From contig NZ_CP059163.1 in assembly GCF_013466785.1 (NCBI RefSeq), positions 992,001 through 1,056,000 of the forward strand: a stretch of DNA of 64,000 nt. Reading direction: 5' to 3'. Below, in pieces: positions 45,622 through 54,546 of the stretch (position 1 is the first letter of the stretch; every line of letters begins with the position of its first letter). The translations under genes were made by a program, and so were the position numbers. The notes below the pieces were generated by a model. It did no database searches. It worked only from the letters and a program-made list of their open reading frames with translations, and had not been told where the DNA came from. This DNA comes from Nocardioides marinisabuli (GTDB taxonomy: Bacteria > Actinomycetota > Actinomycetes > Propionibacteriales > Nocardioidaceae).

Positions 45622-46113
45622 ATGGCCGACTCGTCCTTCGACATCGTCTCCAAGATCGACCGCCAGGAGGTCGACAACGCGCTCGGGCAGACCGCCCGCG
45701 AGATCGCGACCCGCTTCGACTTCAAGGGCACCGGGGCGAGCATCGAGTGGTCCGGCGAGCACGCCATCGAGATCAGCGCCTCGGCCGACGACCGCGCCAG
45801 CGCCGTCCTCGACGTCTTCAAGGGCAAGCTCGTCAAGCGCGACGTCTCGCTCAAGGTGCTCGACGCCTCCGAGCCGCGCCCCTCGGGCCAGCAGTCGAAG
45901 ATCTCGATCGCGCTCAAGGAGGGCATCTCCTCCGAGGACGCCAAGAAGGTCTCCAAGCTGATCCGCGACGAGGGCCCCAAGGGCGTCAAGGCGCAGATCC
46001 AGGGCGACGAGCTGCGCGTCTCCTCCAAGAAGCGCGACGACCTGCAGCAGGTCATCGCGCTGGTCAAGGCGCAGGACTACGACTTCGCGGTGCAGTTCAC
46101 CAACTACCGCTGA
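45622..46113 (+). CDS. YajQ family nucleotide-binding protein
   Basis: 163 aa, standard length. Begins [20 protein letters not shown] and contains [18 protein letters not shown] and [20 protein letters not shown], the two ferredoxin-like halves of the family. A Xanthomonas YajQ protein binds cyclic di-GMP; the general role is unsettled. ATG at 45622 with AGGTGG upstream. Monocistronic by layout. Confidence 0.93.
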   Translation: MADSSFDIVSKIDRQEVDNALGQTAREIATRFDFKGTGASIEWSGEHAIEISASADDRASAVLDVFKGKLVKRDVSLKVLDASEPRPSGQQSKISIALKEGISSEDAKKVSKLIRDEGPKGVKAQIQGDELRVSSKKRDDLQQVIALVKAQDYDFAVQFTNYR

Positions 46114-46226
46114 GAGCACGTCCGGGCGGTCGCCGCTGACACCGTTCACTCCTCGGCTGGGGCGCGGTCCTGCTACGCCCCCGCCGTACAGTGGAGGGCG
46201 TCCGGCGAGCCCGGAGTCACGAGAAC

Positions 46227-46263
46227 TAGAACGAGTTCTCATTCCGACATACCCGCAGTATGC
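46227..46263 (+). promoter_or_regulatory. korA promoter overlapped by an AGAAC-N2-GTTCT palindrome
   Basis: A perfect AGAACGAGTTCT dyad (46228-46239) overlaps TTCTCA (-35, 46236-46241), which is exactly 17 bp from TATGCT (-10, 46259-46264). The AAC-N2-GTT core matches sites bound by KstR-type TetR repressors in mycobacteria. A repressor bound here would block the promoter. Spacing and symmetry are seen; the regulator is inferred. Confidence 0.5.
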
Positions 46264-46305
46264 TCGGCCGGTCTGTCCGCGCAGCAACCACAGGAGTGGC
46301 ACCTC

Positions 46306-48276
46306 GTGTCCGAGAACACCAAGCAGGTCAAGCAGCTCGACCGCGTCATCATCCGCTTCGCGGGCGACTCCGGCGACGGGATGCAGCTGACCGGCGACCG
46401 CTTCACCGCCGAGTCGGCCTCCTTCGGCAACGACCTGGTGACGCTGCCCAACTTCCCGGCCGAGATCCGCGCCCCCCAGGGCACGCTGCCGGGCGTCAGC
46501 TCCTTCCAGGTGCACTTCGCCGACCACGACATCCTCACGCCCGGTGACGCCCCCGACGTGCTGGTGGCGATGAACCCGGCCGCGCTCAAGGCGAACCTGG
46601 GCGACCTGCCCAAGGGCGCCACGATCATCGTCGACACCCACGACTTCTCGGCGCGCAACCTGACCAAGGCCGGCTACGACGCCGACCCGCTCGAGGCGCT
46701 GGACACCCCGGGCTCCGAGCTCGACGGCTTCAACGTGCACCCCGTCGACCTGACCGGCATGACCGTCGGCGCGGTCAAGGAGTTCGGCCTCTCGCGCAAG
46801 GACGCCGCCCGGGCCAAGAACATGTTCGCCCTCGGCCTGCTGTCGTGGATGTACGGGCGCCCCACCGAGGGCACCGAGACCTTCCTGGCCCGCAAGTTCG
46901 CCAAGAACGCCGCCGTGCGCGACGCCAACCTGACGGCCTTCCGGGCCGGCTGGAACTTCGGCGAGACCACCGAGACGTTCGTGGTGCGCTACGAGGTCAA
47001 GCCGGCCCCGATGTCGGCCGGCACCTACCGCAACATCACCGGCAACCTGGCGCTGTCCTACGGCCTGGTGGCCGCGGGCGTGCAGTCGGGGCTGCCGCTG
47101 TTCCTGGGCTCCTACCCGATCACCCCGGCCAGCGACATCCTCCACGAGCTCAGCAAGCACAAGGGCTTCGGCGTCACCACCTTCCAGGCCGAGGACGAGA
47201 TCGCCGGCGTCGGCGCCGCCATCGGCGCCTCCTTCTCGGGCGCGCTGGGCGTGACCACCACCTCGGGGCCCGGTGTGGCCCTGAAGTCCGAGGCCATCGG
47301 CCTGGCCGTGATGACCGAGCTGCCGCTGCTGGTCGTCGACGTGCAGCGCGGCGGCCCCTCGACCGGCCTGCCCACCAAGACCGAGCAGGCCGACCTGCTC
47401 CAGGCGATGTTCGGGCGCAACGGCGAGGCGCCGGTGCCGATCGTGGCCCCGCAGTCGCCCGGCGACTGCTTCGACGCCGCGATCGAGGCGGCGCGCATCG
47501 CCATCACCTACCGCACCCCCGTGATGCTGCTCTCCGACGGCTACCTGGCCAACGGCTCGGAGCCGTGGCGGATCCCCGAGGTCGCCGACCTGCCGAGCAT
47601 CGACCCCGCCTTCGCGACCGCGACCAACCACACCTCGACCAGCACGGCCAAGGACGGCACGGTCACCGAGACCGAGGAGTTCTGGCCCTACCTGCGCGAC
47701 GAGGAGACCCTGGCGCGGCCCTGGGCCGTGCCCGGCACCCCCGGTCTCGAGCACCGCATCGGCGGGCTCGAGAAGGGCGAGGGCCACGGCAACATCTCCT
47801 ACGACCCCGCCAACCACGAGCGGATGGTGCGCACCCGCCAGGCCAAGGTCGACCGGATCGCCGAGTCGCTGCCGCCGCTGCAGGTCGACGACCCCTCCGG
47901 CCGCGCGAAGGTGCTGGTGCTGGGCTGGGGCTCGACCTACGGCCCGATCGGCGCCGGCGTGCGTCGCGTGCGCCGCGCCGGCTACGACGTCGCGCAGGTG
48001 CACCTGCGCCACCTCAACCCGTTCCCGAAGGACCTCGGCGAGATCCTCGCCGGCTACGACAAGGTCCTCGTGCCCGAGATGAACCTCGGCCAGCTCTCGA
48101 TGCTGCTGCGCGCGAAGTACCTCGTCGACGCCATCGGCCACCACCAGGTCAACGGCATGCCGCTCAAGGCCGCCGAGCTCGCCCAGGTCATCGGCGAGCT
48201 CGTCGCCCAGGCCGAGGGCATCCCCGCCGACCAGCTCGACCTCTCCGTCGCGACCAGCCAGGAGGTCCACCAGTGA
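46306..48276 (+). CDS. korA: 2-oxoglutarate:ferredoxin oxidoreductase, fused gamma-alpha subunit
   Basis: 656 aa, close to M. tuberculosis KorA. The N-terminal gamma domain (RFAGDSGDGMQLTGDRF, residues ~17-33, to ~200) is fused to the alpha/pyrimidine-binding domain (SYPITPASDILHELSKHKGF, GGPSTGLPTKTEQADLLQAM). With KorB it converts 2-oxoglutarate and CoA to succinyl-CoA, CO2 and reduced ferredoxin, an alternative to the 2-oxoglutarate dehydrogenase complex. GTG 46306 with CAGGAG upstream. Overlaps korB by GTGA. Confidence 0.94.
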   Translation: MSENTKQVKQLDRVIIRFAGDSGDGMQLTGDRFTAESASFGNDLVTLPNFPAEIRAPQGTLPGVSSFQVHFADHDILTPGDAPDVLVAMNPAALKANLGDLPKGATIIVDTHDFSARNLTKAGYDADPLEALDTPGSELDGFNVHPVDLTGMTVGAVKEFGLSRKDAARAKNMFALGLLSWMYGRPTEGTETFLARKFAKNAAVRDANLTAFRAGWNFGETTETFVVRYEVKPAPMSAGTYRNITGNLALSYGLVAAGVQSGLPLFLGSYPITPASDILHELSKHKGFGVTTFQAEDEIAGVGAAIGASFSGALGVTTTSGPGVALKSEAIGLAVMTELPLLVVDVQRGGPSTGLPTKTEQADLLQAMFGRNGEAPVPIVAPQSPGDCFDAAIEAARIAITYRTPVMLLSDGYLANGSEPWRIPEVADLPSIDPAFATATNHTSTSTAKDGTVTETEEFWPYLRDEETLARPWAVPGTPGLEHRIGGLEKGEGHGNISYDPANHERMVRTRQAKVDRIAESLPPLQVDDPSGRAKVLVLGWGSTYGPIGAGVRRVRRAGYDVAQVHLRHLNPFPKDLGEILAGYDKVLVPEMNLGQLSMLLRAKYLVDAIGHHQVNGMPLKAAELAQVIGELVAQAEGIPADQLDLSVATSQEVHQ

Positions 48277-49403
48277 CGCTCACCCCGAACCGCACCGACC
48301 TGCCCACCCCGGGCCTGCGCTCGGGCACCGACTCGGTGCCCGCCTACGAGGGCGCGGCCCCGCAGACCGGCAAGGACTTCACCTCCGACCAGGAGGTGCG
48401 CTGGTGCCCCGGCTGCGGCGACTACGCCGTGCTCAAGGCCGTGCAGTCGTTCCTGCCCGACCTGGGCCTGCGCCGCGAGAACATCGTCTTCGTCTCGGGC
48501 ATCGGCTGCTCCAGCCGGTTCCCCTACTACCTCGACACCTACGGCATGCACTCGATCCACGGCCGGGCGCCGTCGATCGCCACCGGCATCGCCACGGCCC
48601 GCGAGGACCTGTCGGTGTGGGTCGTCACCGGTGACGGCGACGCGCTCTCCATCGGCGGCAACCACCTGATCCACGCGCTGCGCCGCAACGTCAACATGAC
48701 GATCCTGCTGTTCAACAACCGGATCTACGGCCTGACCAAGGGCCAGTACTCCCCCACCTCCGAGGCCGGCAAGGTCACCAAGTCGACCCCGATGGGCTCG
48801 GTCGACCACCCCTTCAACCCGGTGTCGCTGGCGCTCGGGGCCGAGGCGAGCTTCGTGGCCCGCACCATCGACTCCGACCGCAAGCACCTCACCGAGGTGC
48901 TGGCCGCGGCCGCCGCGCACCGCGGCACGTCGCTGGTCGAGATCTACCAGAACTGCCCGATCTTCAACGACGGCGCCTTCGACGCCATCAAGGACCGCGA
49001 CACCAAGGCCGACGCGATCATCCCGCTGGTGCACGGCGAGCCGATCACCTTCGGCGTCCCGACCGAGGACGGGCGGGCCACCAAGGGCGTGGCCCACGAC
49101 CCGGCCACCGGCGGCGTGCGCGTCGTCGAGGTCGGCGACGGCCCCGACCAGGTCGCCGAGGCCGACCTGCTGGTCCACGACGCCCACAACCCCGACCCCT
49201 CGGTGGCGTTCGCGATCAGCCGCCTGACCGACGCCGGCTACCTGAACACCAGCCCGATCGGGATCTTCCGCCAGGTCGAGCGGGCGACGTACGACGACCA
49301 GGCCCGCGCCCAGCTGGCCACCGCCGGCGCGACCAGCGACGCCGACCCGGCCGAGCGCCTCAGCGCCCTCATCACCGGCGCCGACACCTGGACGGTCGTC
49401 TAG
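48273..49403 (+). CDS. korB: 2-oxoglutarate:ferredoxin oxidoreductase, beta subunit
   Basis: 376 aa. Thiamine-diphosphate-binding subunit with the Fe-S ligand motif WCPGCGDYA near residue 45, IGCSSRFPYYLDTYGMHSIH and the TPP motif GDGDALSIGGNHLIHALRRN. LFNNRIYGLTKGQYSPTSEA is typical of the 2-oxoglutarate/pyruvate class. GTG at 48273 overlaps the korA stop, with AGGAGG upstream. The C-terminal 100 residues are variable. Works as a KorA-KorB heterodimer or tetramer. Confidence 0.94.
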   Translation: MTLTPNRTDLPTPGLRSGTDSVPAYEGAAPQTGKDFTSDQEVRWCPGCGDYAVLKAVQSFLPDLGLRRENIVFVSGIGCSSRFPYYLDTYGMHSIHGRAPSIATGIATAREDLSVWVVTGDGDALSIGGNHLIHALRRNVNMTILLFNNRIYGLTKGQYSPTSEAGKVTKSTPMGSVDHPFNPVSLALGAEASFVARTIDSDRKHLTEVLAAAAAHRGTSLVEIYQNCPIFNDGAFDAIKDRDTKADAIIPLVHGEPITFGVPTEDGRATKGVAHDPATGGVRVVEVGDGPDQVAEADLLVHDAHNPDPSVAFAISRLTDAGYLNTSPIGIFRQVERATYDDQARAQLATAGATSDADPAERLSALITGADTWTVV

Positions 49404-49406
49404 TCC

Positions 49407-50315
49407 TTGGCCGAGTCCCGCCGCGGTGTCCTCCTGGGGGCAGCGGCCTACCTGATGTGGGGAGCCTTCCCGCTCTACTTCCCGCTGCTCGAGCCGGCCG
49501 GCTCGCTGGAGATGCTGGGGCACCGGGTGGTCTGGTCGGCGGTCACGATGGCCGTCGTGGTGGTCGCGCTGAGCCAGCTGGCGGCGCTGCGGGCGCTGCT
49601 GGCCGACCGCCGCCGCACCCTGCTGCTGGTCGCCGCGGCGGCCACGATCACCACCAACTGGGGCGTCTACATCTACGGCGTGACCCACGACCGGGTCGTG
49701 GAGACCGCGCTGGGCTACTACATCAACCCGCTCGTCACGGTGCTGATGGGCGTGCTGCTGCTCGGCGAGCGGATGCGGCGCCTGCAGGTGGTCGCCCTGG
49801 CCGTGGCCGCGGCCGCCGTGGTGGTCCTGACGATCGGCTACGGGCGACCGCCCTGGGTGGCGCTGGCCCTCGCACTGTCCTTCGGCACCTACGGGCTGCT
49901 GAAGAAGACCGCCAACGCCGGCGCGGTGCCCAGCCTCACGCTCGAGACCCTCTTCGTCACCCCCGTCGCCCTGGCCTACCTGGCCGTCCTGGGCTCCAGC
50001 GGGGCCGCCGAGTTCGGCAGCAACGGGGTGGGCCACGCGCTGCTGCTGACCACCACCGGCGTCGTCACCGCGGTGCCGCTGCTGTGCTTCGGCGCTGCCG
50101 CCACCCGCATCCCGCTGACCACCATCGGGCTGCTGCAGTACCTCACGCCGACGCTGCAGTTCCTGCTCGGCGTCCTCTACTTCCGCGAGGACATGCCGAC
50201 CGCGCGGTGGGTCGGCTTCGTGCTGGTGTGGGTCGCCCTGGCGGTCTTCACCTTCGAGGCGCTGCGCCACCGGCGCCGCCAGCTGCGGCTGACCGTCGCC
50301 GCCAGCGTCGGCTGA
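49407..50315 (+). CDS. rarD: RarD/EamA family transporter
   Basis: 302 aa, about ten transmembrane helices. The N terminus MAESRRGVLLGAAAYLMWGA and the GYYINPLVTVLMGVLLLGER and TRIPLTTIGLLQYLTPTLQF segments identify the RarD branch of the drug/metabolite transporter superfamily. The start is TTG, 3 nt after the korB stop, without a clear ribosome site, so it depends on coupling to korB. First named after chloramphenicol resistance; substrate unknown. Confidence 0.9.
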   Translation: MAESRRGVLLGAAAYLMWGAFPLYFPLLEPAGSLEMLGHRVVWSAVTMAVVVVALSQLAALRALLADRRRTLLLVAAAATITTNWGVYIYGVTHDRVVETALGYYINPLVTVLMGVLLLGERMRRLQVVALAVAAAAVVVLTIGYGRPPWVALALALSFGTYGLLKKTANAGAVPSLTLETLFVTPVALAYLAVLGSSGAAEFGSNGVGHALLLTTTGVVTAVPLLCFGAAATRIPLTTIGLLQYLTPTLQFLLGVLYFREDMPTARWVGFVLVWVALAVFTFEALRHRRRQLRLTVAASVG

Positions 50316-50351
50316 CGCGCTGTCGACGCGCTGCCGGGGCCGCGGCGGGGC

Positions 50352-51374
50352 TCAGCCGGTGCGGACGGCCACGAGGTCGGCGAAGGCCTCCAGGGCCTCG
50401 CGCACGGGCCCGGCGGGCACCACGTCGAGGTGGGCCTTCGCTGCCTGGGCCTGCCTCACGACGTAGGCCCGCGCCTGCTCCATCGCCGGGTGGGCGCGCA
50501 GCAGGCCGAGGGTCTCGGCCAGCAGCGCGTCGTCGGTGAGGTCGGCGTCGAGCAGCTCGAGCAGGCGTACGTCGGCGGGGTCGCTCGACCCGGCGCCGGC
50601 GGCGCGGGCCATCAGCACCGGCAGCGTCGGCACGCCCTCGCGCAGGTCGGTGCCGGGGGTCTTGCCGGACTCGTCGGTCTCGGAGGCGATGTCGAGGATG
50701 TCGTCGGAGAGCTGGAAGGCCGCCCCGACGATCTCGCCGTACGCCGCCAGGGCCTCCTCGACCTCGCGCGGGGCGCCGCTGAAGCGGGCGCCGTAGCGCG
50801 CGGAGGTGGCGATCAGCGAGCCGGTCTTGCCGGCCACCACGTCGAGGTAGTGCTGCAGCGGGTCCTCGTCGGGCCCGGGCGTCACGGTCTCGAGGATCTG
50901 GCCCTCGACCAGCCGGGTGAACGTCTCGGCCTGGATGCGCACGGCGTCGGCGCCCAGGCGGGCGGTCAGCTCGGAGGAGCGGGCGAAGAGGAAGTCGCCG
51001 GTGAGGATGGCCACGAGGTTGTCCCAGCGGGCGTTGGCCGAGTCGGCGCCGCGGCGCAGGTCGGCCTCGTCCATCACGTCGTCGTGGTAGAGCGAGCCGA
51101 CGTGGGTGATCTCCACGACGCAGGCCGCGGTCAGCACGTCGTCACAGCCCGGCTCGGGCCCCGTCTCGGCGGCCAGCAGCACCAGCAGCGGCCGGAACCG
51201 CTTGCCGCCGGCCGACATGAGGTGCGCGGCGGCCTCCGAGACGTACTTCGTGCGGCCCTGGACGTGGCCCGCGAGCAGCTCCTCGATGGTGTCGAGGCGC
51301 TGCTGCAGGCGCGCAGCCAGGGCCTCGTCGGTGACGGGCAGGGCGAGGTTGGCCAGGGGCGGGGTCGAGCTCAC
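50352..51374 (-). CDS. Long-chain polyprenyl diphosphate synthase
   Basis: 340 aa trans-prenyltransferase with both aspartate-rich motifs: DDVMDEADLRRG (first) and DDILDIASE (second), plus GGKRFRPLLVLLAA and GKTGSLIATSARYGA. GTG 51372-51374 overlaps the nuoN stop by GTGA. Coupling to the complex I operon points to making the menaquinone side chain (octaprenyl or nonaprenyl class); chain length cannot be read with certainty. Confidence 0.9.
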   Translation of the reverse strand: MSSTPPLANLALPVTDEALAARLQQRLDTIEELLAGHVQGRTKYVSEAAAHLMSAGGKRFRPLLVLLAAETGPEPGCDDVLTAACVVEITHVGSLYHDDVMDEADLRRGADSANARWDNLVAILTGDFLFARSSELTARLGADAVRIQAETFTRLVEGQILETVTPGPDEDPLQHYLDVVAGKTGSLIATSARYGARFSGAPREVEEALAAYGEIVGAAFQLSDDILDIASETDESGKTPGTDLREGVPTLPVLMARAAGAGSSDPADVRLLELLDADLTDDALLAETLGLLRAHPAMEQARAYVVRQAQAAKAHLDVVPAGPVREALEAFADLVAVRTG

Positions 51375-52957
51375 CTGATGAATTGTCCGGCATCGGCGGC
51401 GAGGTCGAGCACCGGGCCCGGCACCACGCCGAGCGCCAGGGTGCCGACGACACCGACGACGATGACCGCGGTCGTCAGCGCCGACGGGGTGGTCACCGAG
51501 GCGACCTCCCCCTCGGGCACCGCGAAGTACATGACGCGGATCAGCCGGACGTAGAAGAACACCGACAGCACGCTGGCGGCGATCGCGACCAGCACGACCG
51601 GCCAGGCGCCCGCCGACAGGGCCACGGTGAACACGGCCCACTTGCCGGTGAACCCGGCGGTCAGCGGGATGCCGGCCATCGAGAGCAGGAAGAAGGCGAA
51701 CGCACCCGCGACGAGCGGGGAGCGCGCACCCAGGCCGGCCCAGCGGGCCATGGCGGTGGCCTCGCCGGAGGAGTCGCGCACCAGCGTGACGACGGCGAAC
51801 GCGCCGACCGTCGCGAAGCTGTAGGTGAGCAGGTAGAACATCACCGACTGCAGCGAGGTGACCTGGCCCTCGGCCAGCTCGCCCGCGCCCTGGACGCCCA
51901 GGACGCCGGTGAGCAGGAAGCCGGTGTGCGCGATCGCCGAGTAGGCCAGCATCCGCTTGACGTCGGTCTGCACGATCGCGAGCACGGCGCCGACCAGCAT
52001 GGTCAGGATCGCGATGACCCACATCATCGGCTGCCACGACCAGCGCTCGGCCCCGAAGGCGACGTAGAGCAGGCGCAGGATCGCGCCGAAGGCGGCGATC
52101 TTGGTGCCGGCGGCCATGAAGGCGGTCACCGCGGTGGGCGCGCCCTGGTAGACGTCGGGGGTCCAGGCCTGGAAGGGCACCGCGCCGACCTTGAAGAGCA
52201 GGCCGACCATCAGCATCCCGATGCCGACCAGCAGCAGGCCGCGGTTGGCGGTGTCGTTGCGCACCGCCTCGTCGATCGCTGCGAAGTCCATCGAGCCGGC
52301 GAAGCCGTAGACCAGCGCGACGCCGTAGAGGAAGAAGCCCGAGGAGAAGGCGCCGAGCAGGAAGTACTTCAGCGCGGCCTCCTGGCTCAGCAGCCGGCGG
52401 CGTCGGGCCAGTCCGGCGAGCAGGTAGAGGGGCAGCGAGAGGACCTCGAGGGCCACGAACAGCGTCAGCAGGTCGGCGGCGGCCGGGAAGAGCATCATGC
52501 CGGTGACCGCGAACATCAGCAGCGGGTAGACCTCGCTGTGGTCGAGCGCCTGGGTGCGGCGCTCGGCCTCGGTGCCCGGCAGCGCGGCGGCCTGGCCGGC
52601 GAAGGCCGAGACGCCGCTCTCGAGGCGGCGCTCGGCGAAGAGCGCGACCCCCGTCAGCGCGAAGACCAGCAGCATGCCCCACAGGAAGACCGTCGGACCG
52701 TCGACGGCGACGGCGCCGGCGGCGCCGAAGAGGCCGCGGGCGGCCCCGCCCTCGGTGACCTCGAGGTCCGTGCCGATCCACACGGTGCCCGCCAGCGCGG
52801 CCACCAGGCCGGCGACGGCCAGCACCAGCTGGGTGGTGTGGCGGCGCCCCCGGGGCAGGAACGCCTCGGCGAGGACGCCCAGGCAGGCCACGCCGAAGAC
52901 GACGAAGAGCGGCCAGATGCTGCCGTACTCCATCACCGGCTTGGTGAACTCGCCCAT
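51371..52957 (-). CDS. nuoN: NADH-quinone oxidoreductase subunit N
   Basis: 528 aa antiporter-like membrane subunit of complex I with about 14 helices. QEAALKYFLLGAFSSGFFLY and FKVGAVPFQAWTPDVYQGAP contain the channel lysines. ATG at 52955-52957 shares one base with the nuoM stop (TGATG). One of three proton-pumping subunits; ends overlapping the polyprenyl synthase gene. Confidence 0.96.
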   Translation of the reverse strand: MGEFTKPVMEYGSIWPLFVVFGVACLGVLAEAFLPRGRRHTTQLVLAVAGLVAALAGTVWIGTDLEVTEGGAARGLFGAAGAVAVDGPTVFLWGMLLVFALTGVALFAERRLESGVSAFAGQAAALPGTEAERRTQALDHSEVYPLLMFAVTGMMLFPAAADLLTLFVALEVLSLPLYLLAGLARRRRLLSQEAALKYFLLGAFSSGFFLYGVALVYGFAGSMDFAAIDEAVRNDTANRGLLLVGIGMLMVGLLFKVGAVPFQAWTPDVYQGAPTAVTAFMAAGTKIAAFGAILRLLYVAFGAERWSWQPMMWVIAILTMLVGAVLAIVQTDVKRMLAYSAIAHTGFLLTGVLGVQGAGELAEGQVTSLQSVMFYLLTYSFATVGAFAVVTLVRDSSGEATAMARWAGLGARSPLVAGAFAFFLLSMAGIPLTAGFTGKWAVFTVALSAGAWPVVLVAIAASVLSVFFYVRLIRVMYFAVPEGEVASVTTPSALTTAVIVVGVVGTLALGVVPGPVLDLAADAGQFIR

Positions 52958-54546
52958 CAGTTCTCGCCCTCCTCGGCGGTGTCGGAGTCGGAGCCGGCGT
53001 CGCTGTGCGCGTCCGCGCCGACCTCCGGCGGGTCGTCAGTGACGCCCACCTGGCTGAGCAGGTCGCCGACGTAGGGGTCGGCCGCCTCCATCAGCGGCAT
53101 CGGGTAGAAGCCGAAGAGCACCAGGCCCACGAAGAGCGGGGCGACGGCGACCAGCTCGCGGGTGGTGAGGTCGCGGCTCTCGCGCACGGTGCCGGGCACC
53201 GGTTCGACGGTCGGGCCGGTCATCGTGCGCTGGTACATCCACAGCGCGTAGATCGCGGCCAGCACGATGCCGGTCACCGCGACCGCGCCGACGTACCAGG
53301 CGTAGTCGAAGGCGGCGATGATCACGAGCATCTCGGAGACGAAGGTGCTCAGGCCCGGCAGGCCGAGCGCCGCCAGGCCGGCGACGAGGAACAGCCCGGC
53401 GAGGACCGGCGTGACCTTCTCGGCGCCACCCATCTCGCGGATCGAGGCGGTGCCGCGGCGGGCCACCACGTAGCCGGCGACCAGGAAGAGCGCAGCGGTG
53501 CCCAGGCCGTGGTTGACCATGTAGAGGATCGAGCCGGTGCCGCCCTGGCTGGAGAAGACGAAGATGCCCAGGGTGATGAAGCCGAAGTGGCTCAGCGAGG
53601 TCAGGCCGATCAGGCGCATCAGGTCGTCCTGGCCGATGGCCACCAGCGCGCCGTAGACGATCGAGACCAGCGCCAGCACCACGACCAGCGGGGTGGCCCA
53701 CTGCGAGGCCTCGGGGAAGAGCCCCAGGCAGAAGCGCAGCATGCCGAAGGTGCCGATCTTGTCGAGCACGCAGACCAGCAGCACCGCGGTGCCGGGGGTG
53801 GCCTTCTCGGTCGTGTCGGCCAGCCAGGTGTGCACCGGGAACAGCGGCGCCTTGATCGCGAAGGCGATGAAGAAGGCCGCGAAGAGCCAGCGCCCGGCCG
53901 AGGTCGACATGTCGAGCTCGGTGAGGTCCGAGAGCAGGTACGACGGCGTGCCCTGCTGGGCGGAGACGACGTAGAGGCCGATGACGCCACCGAGCAGCAC
54001 CAGGCCGCCGGCGAGCTGGAACATCAGGAACTTCACCGCGGCTGCGCTGCGCCCGACGCGGCCGAAGCCGCCGATCAGGAAGTAGGCCGGGATCAGCGTG
54101 GCCTCGAAGACCACGTAGAAGAGGAAGACGTCGGTGGCCAGGAAGACCGCCAGCGACAGCGCCTCGAGCGCGAGGGTCCAGGCCACGAAGGCCGCCGGGG
54201 AGCCCTGGGCGCCGCCGTCGAGGTAGCCCTCGTCGTCACGCCAGGAGGCCAGCAGCACGACGGGGACCAGCACCGCGGTCAGCAGGACCAGCAGCAGGCC
54301 GAGGCCGTCGACGCCCAGCGCGTAGTGCACGCCGAAGGCGCTGATCCAGTCGTGGGTCTCGCTCAGCTGCATGCCGCCGTCGACGTCGTACTGCAGCGCG
54401 ACGGCCACGGCGAGCGCGAGGGTGGCCAACGAGACGCCGAGGCCGACCTGCTTGGTCAGCGCGGCCGAGCCGCGCAGGAAGGGCACCGCGACCGCGCCCA
54501 CGAGGGGCACCAGGACGAGGAGGCTGAGCCAGGGGACGTCGGACAT
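52957..54546 (-). CDS. nuoM: NADH-quinone oxidoreductase subunit M
   Basis: 529 aa from ATG 54544-54546 (GTG at 54549 directly before it is an equal alternative). Antiporter-like subunit: GVDGLGLLLVLLTAVLVPVV, AFAIKAPLFPVHTWLADTTE and MRLIGLTSLSHFGFITLGIF are conserved. The C terminus is an acidic tail of about 35 residues, longer than usual. Overlaps nuoL and nuoN by a few bases. Confidence 0.96.
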   Translation of the reverse strand: MSDVPWLSLLVLVPLVGAVAVPFLRGSAALTKQVGLGVSLATLALAVAVALQYDVDGGMQLSETHDWISAFGVHYALGVDGLGLLLVLLTAVLVPVVLLASWRDDEGYLDGGAQGSPAAFVAWTLALEALSLAVFLATDVFLFYVVFEATLIPAYFLIGGFGRVGRSAAAVKFLMFQLAGGLVLLGGVIGLYVVSAQQGTPSYLLSDLTELDMSTSAGRWLFAAFFIAFAIKAPLFPVHTWLADTTEKATPGTAVLLVCVLDKIGTFGMLRFCLGLFPEASQWATPLVVVLALVSIVYGALVAIGQDDLMRLIGLTSLSHFGFITLGIFVFSSQGGTGSILYMVNHGLGTAALFLVAGYVVARRGTASIREMGGAEKVTPVLAGLFLVAGLAALGLPGLSTFVSEMLVIIAAFDYAWYVGAVAVTGIVLAAIYALWMYQRTMTGPTVEPVPGTVRESRDLTTRELVAVAPLFVGLVLFGFYPMPLMEAADPYVGDLLSQVGVTDDPPEVGADAHSDAGSDSDTAEEGEN

